A DNA stretch of 64,000 nucleotides from Pseudarthrobacter chlorophenolicus (GTDB lineage Bacteria; Actinomycetota; Actinomycetes; Actinomycetales; Micrococcaceae), in assembly GCF_000962805.1 (NCBI RefSeq), contig NZ_JZTW01000004.1, forward strand, positions 62,001 through 126,000. Reading direction: 5' to 3'. How positions within the stretch are numbered: the stretch's first letter is position 1; each line of letters opens with the position of its first letter. This document shows, in pieces, positions 63,878 through 64,000 of the stretch. The position numbers and the translations under genes are program-made. The notes beneath the pieces are model-generated. The model saw nothing but the letters and a program-made list of their open reading frames with translations, did no database searches and had not been told where the DNA came from.

Positions 63878-64000
63878 GTGAAGAATTTCGAGACGCTGTT
63901 CGCTGAGCTCAGCGAGAAGGCAGCCACCCGCCCGGAAGGCTCCCGCACCGTCGCTGAATTGGACTCCGGTGTGCACGGCATCGGTAAGAAAGTCGTTGAG
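63878..64000 (+). CDS. hisE: Phosphoribosyl-ATP diphosphatase HisE, N-terminal part
   Basis: 41 codons visible, reading [20 protein letters not shown] and then [20 protein letters not shown]. This is the HisE start of the histidine pathway, with the MazG-like helix GIGKKVVEE beginning at the window end. GTG start. Confidence 0.9.
   Translation, partial: MKNFETLFAELSEKAATRPEGSRTVAELDSGVHGIGKKVVE

Overview
The window is a GC-rich, densely packed, mostly housekeeping stretch of an actinobacterial chromosome. Gene content and protein style point to the Arthrobacter/Pseudarthrobacter group (Micrococcaceae). The evidence is a mycothione reductase, SepH, DUF3000/DUF3093/DUF3159/DUF3710 proteins, a DUF222-HNH (13E12-type) protein, frequent GTG/TTG starts, and several start codons only 6-9 nt behind a TAnnnT -10 box, which suggests leaderless mRNAs. 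No prophage, insertion sequence, CRISPR array or rRNA operon is visible.

Layout. 1-4.9 kb: RNase J (cut by the window edge), dapA, a shortened DUF222 remnant beside an SOS-box-like palindrome, a membrane acyltransferase-like protein, and dapB. 4.9-10.9 kb: a molybdenum-cofactor island, with moaE-mog-moaC-moeA and a five-helix membrane sulfite-oxidase-family enzyme on the minus strand and moaA-moaD diverging from it. 11-13 kb: full-length DUF222-HNH gene. 13-23 kb: sepH, DUF3093, dut, DUF3710, OB-fold protein, DUF3159, two RCK (TrkA/Ceo) proteins, a KimA-like potassium/APC transporter and a TrmA-type RNA methyltransferase. From memory this block has the same order as M. tuberculosis Rv2689c-Rv2698. 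23-28 kb: aconitase and dxs. 28-36 kb: accessory-looking genes (DUF402, a WGR-like protein, aldo/keto reductase, nucleoside hydrolase, mycothione reductase, and an ECF transporter with fused ATPases). 36-42 kb: fadB-fadA under a promoter overlapped by a palindrome, then RNase D and DUF3000. 42-45 kb: threonine-aldolase-like enzyme, SDR and DUF6421 protein. 45-53 kb: msrB, a hydrolase, a sulfur-transfer trio (ybaK, sufE, rhodanese), zapE, a BenE transporter and a solitary MT0933-type antitoxin. 53.1-54.15 kb: six tRNA genes. 54-58.9 kb: PD-(D/E)XK-like protein, def, fmt, rsmB, rpe. 59-63.8 kb: an FMN-riboswitch-controlled riboflavin operon (ribM-type transporter, ribD, ribE, ribB, ribA, ribH), then the start of hisE.

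How genes work together. RNase J, dapA and dapB form the usual lysine/cell-wall and RNA-decay neighbourhood. The Moco genes supply a molybdopterin enzyme that should need no guanylyltransferase. The two RCK proteins next to a KimA-like transporter suggest a K+ uptake system that pairs components not normally paired. The ECF operon has one canonical and one degenerate ATP site. The riboflavin operon combines uptake and synthesis under one riboswitch. The most interesting items are the KimA-like/CeoBC locus, the SOS box next to the truncated DUF222 gene, the Sec/Tat-type Moco enzyme, the asymmetric ECF ATPase, and the operator-overlapped fadAB promoter.
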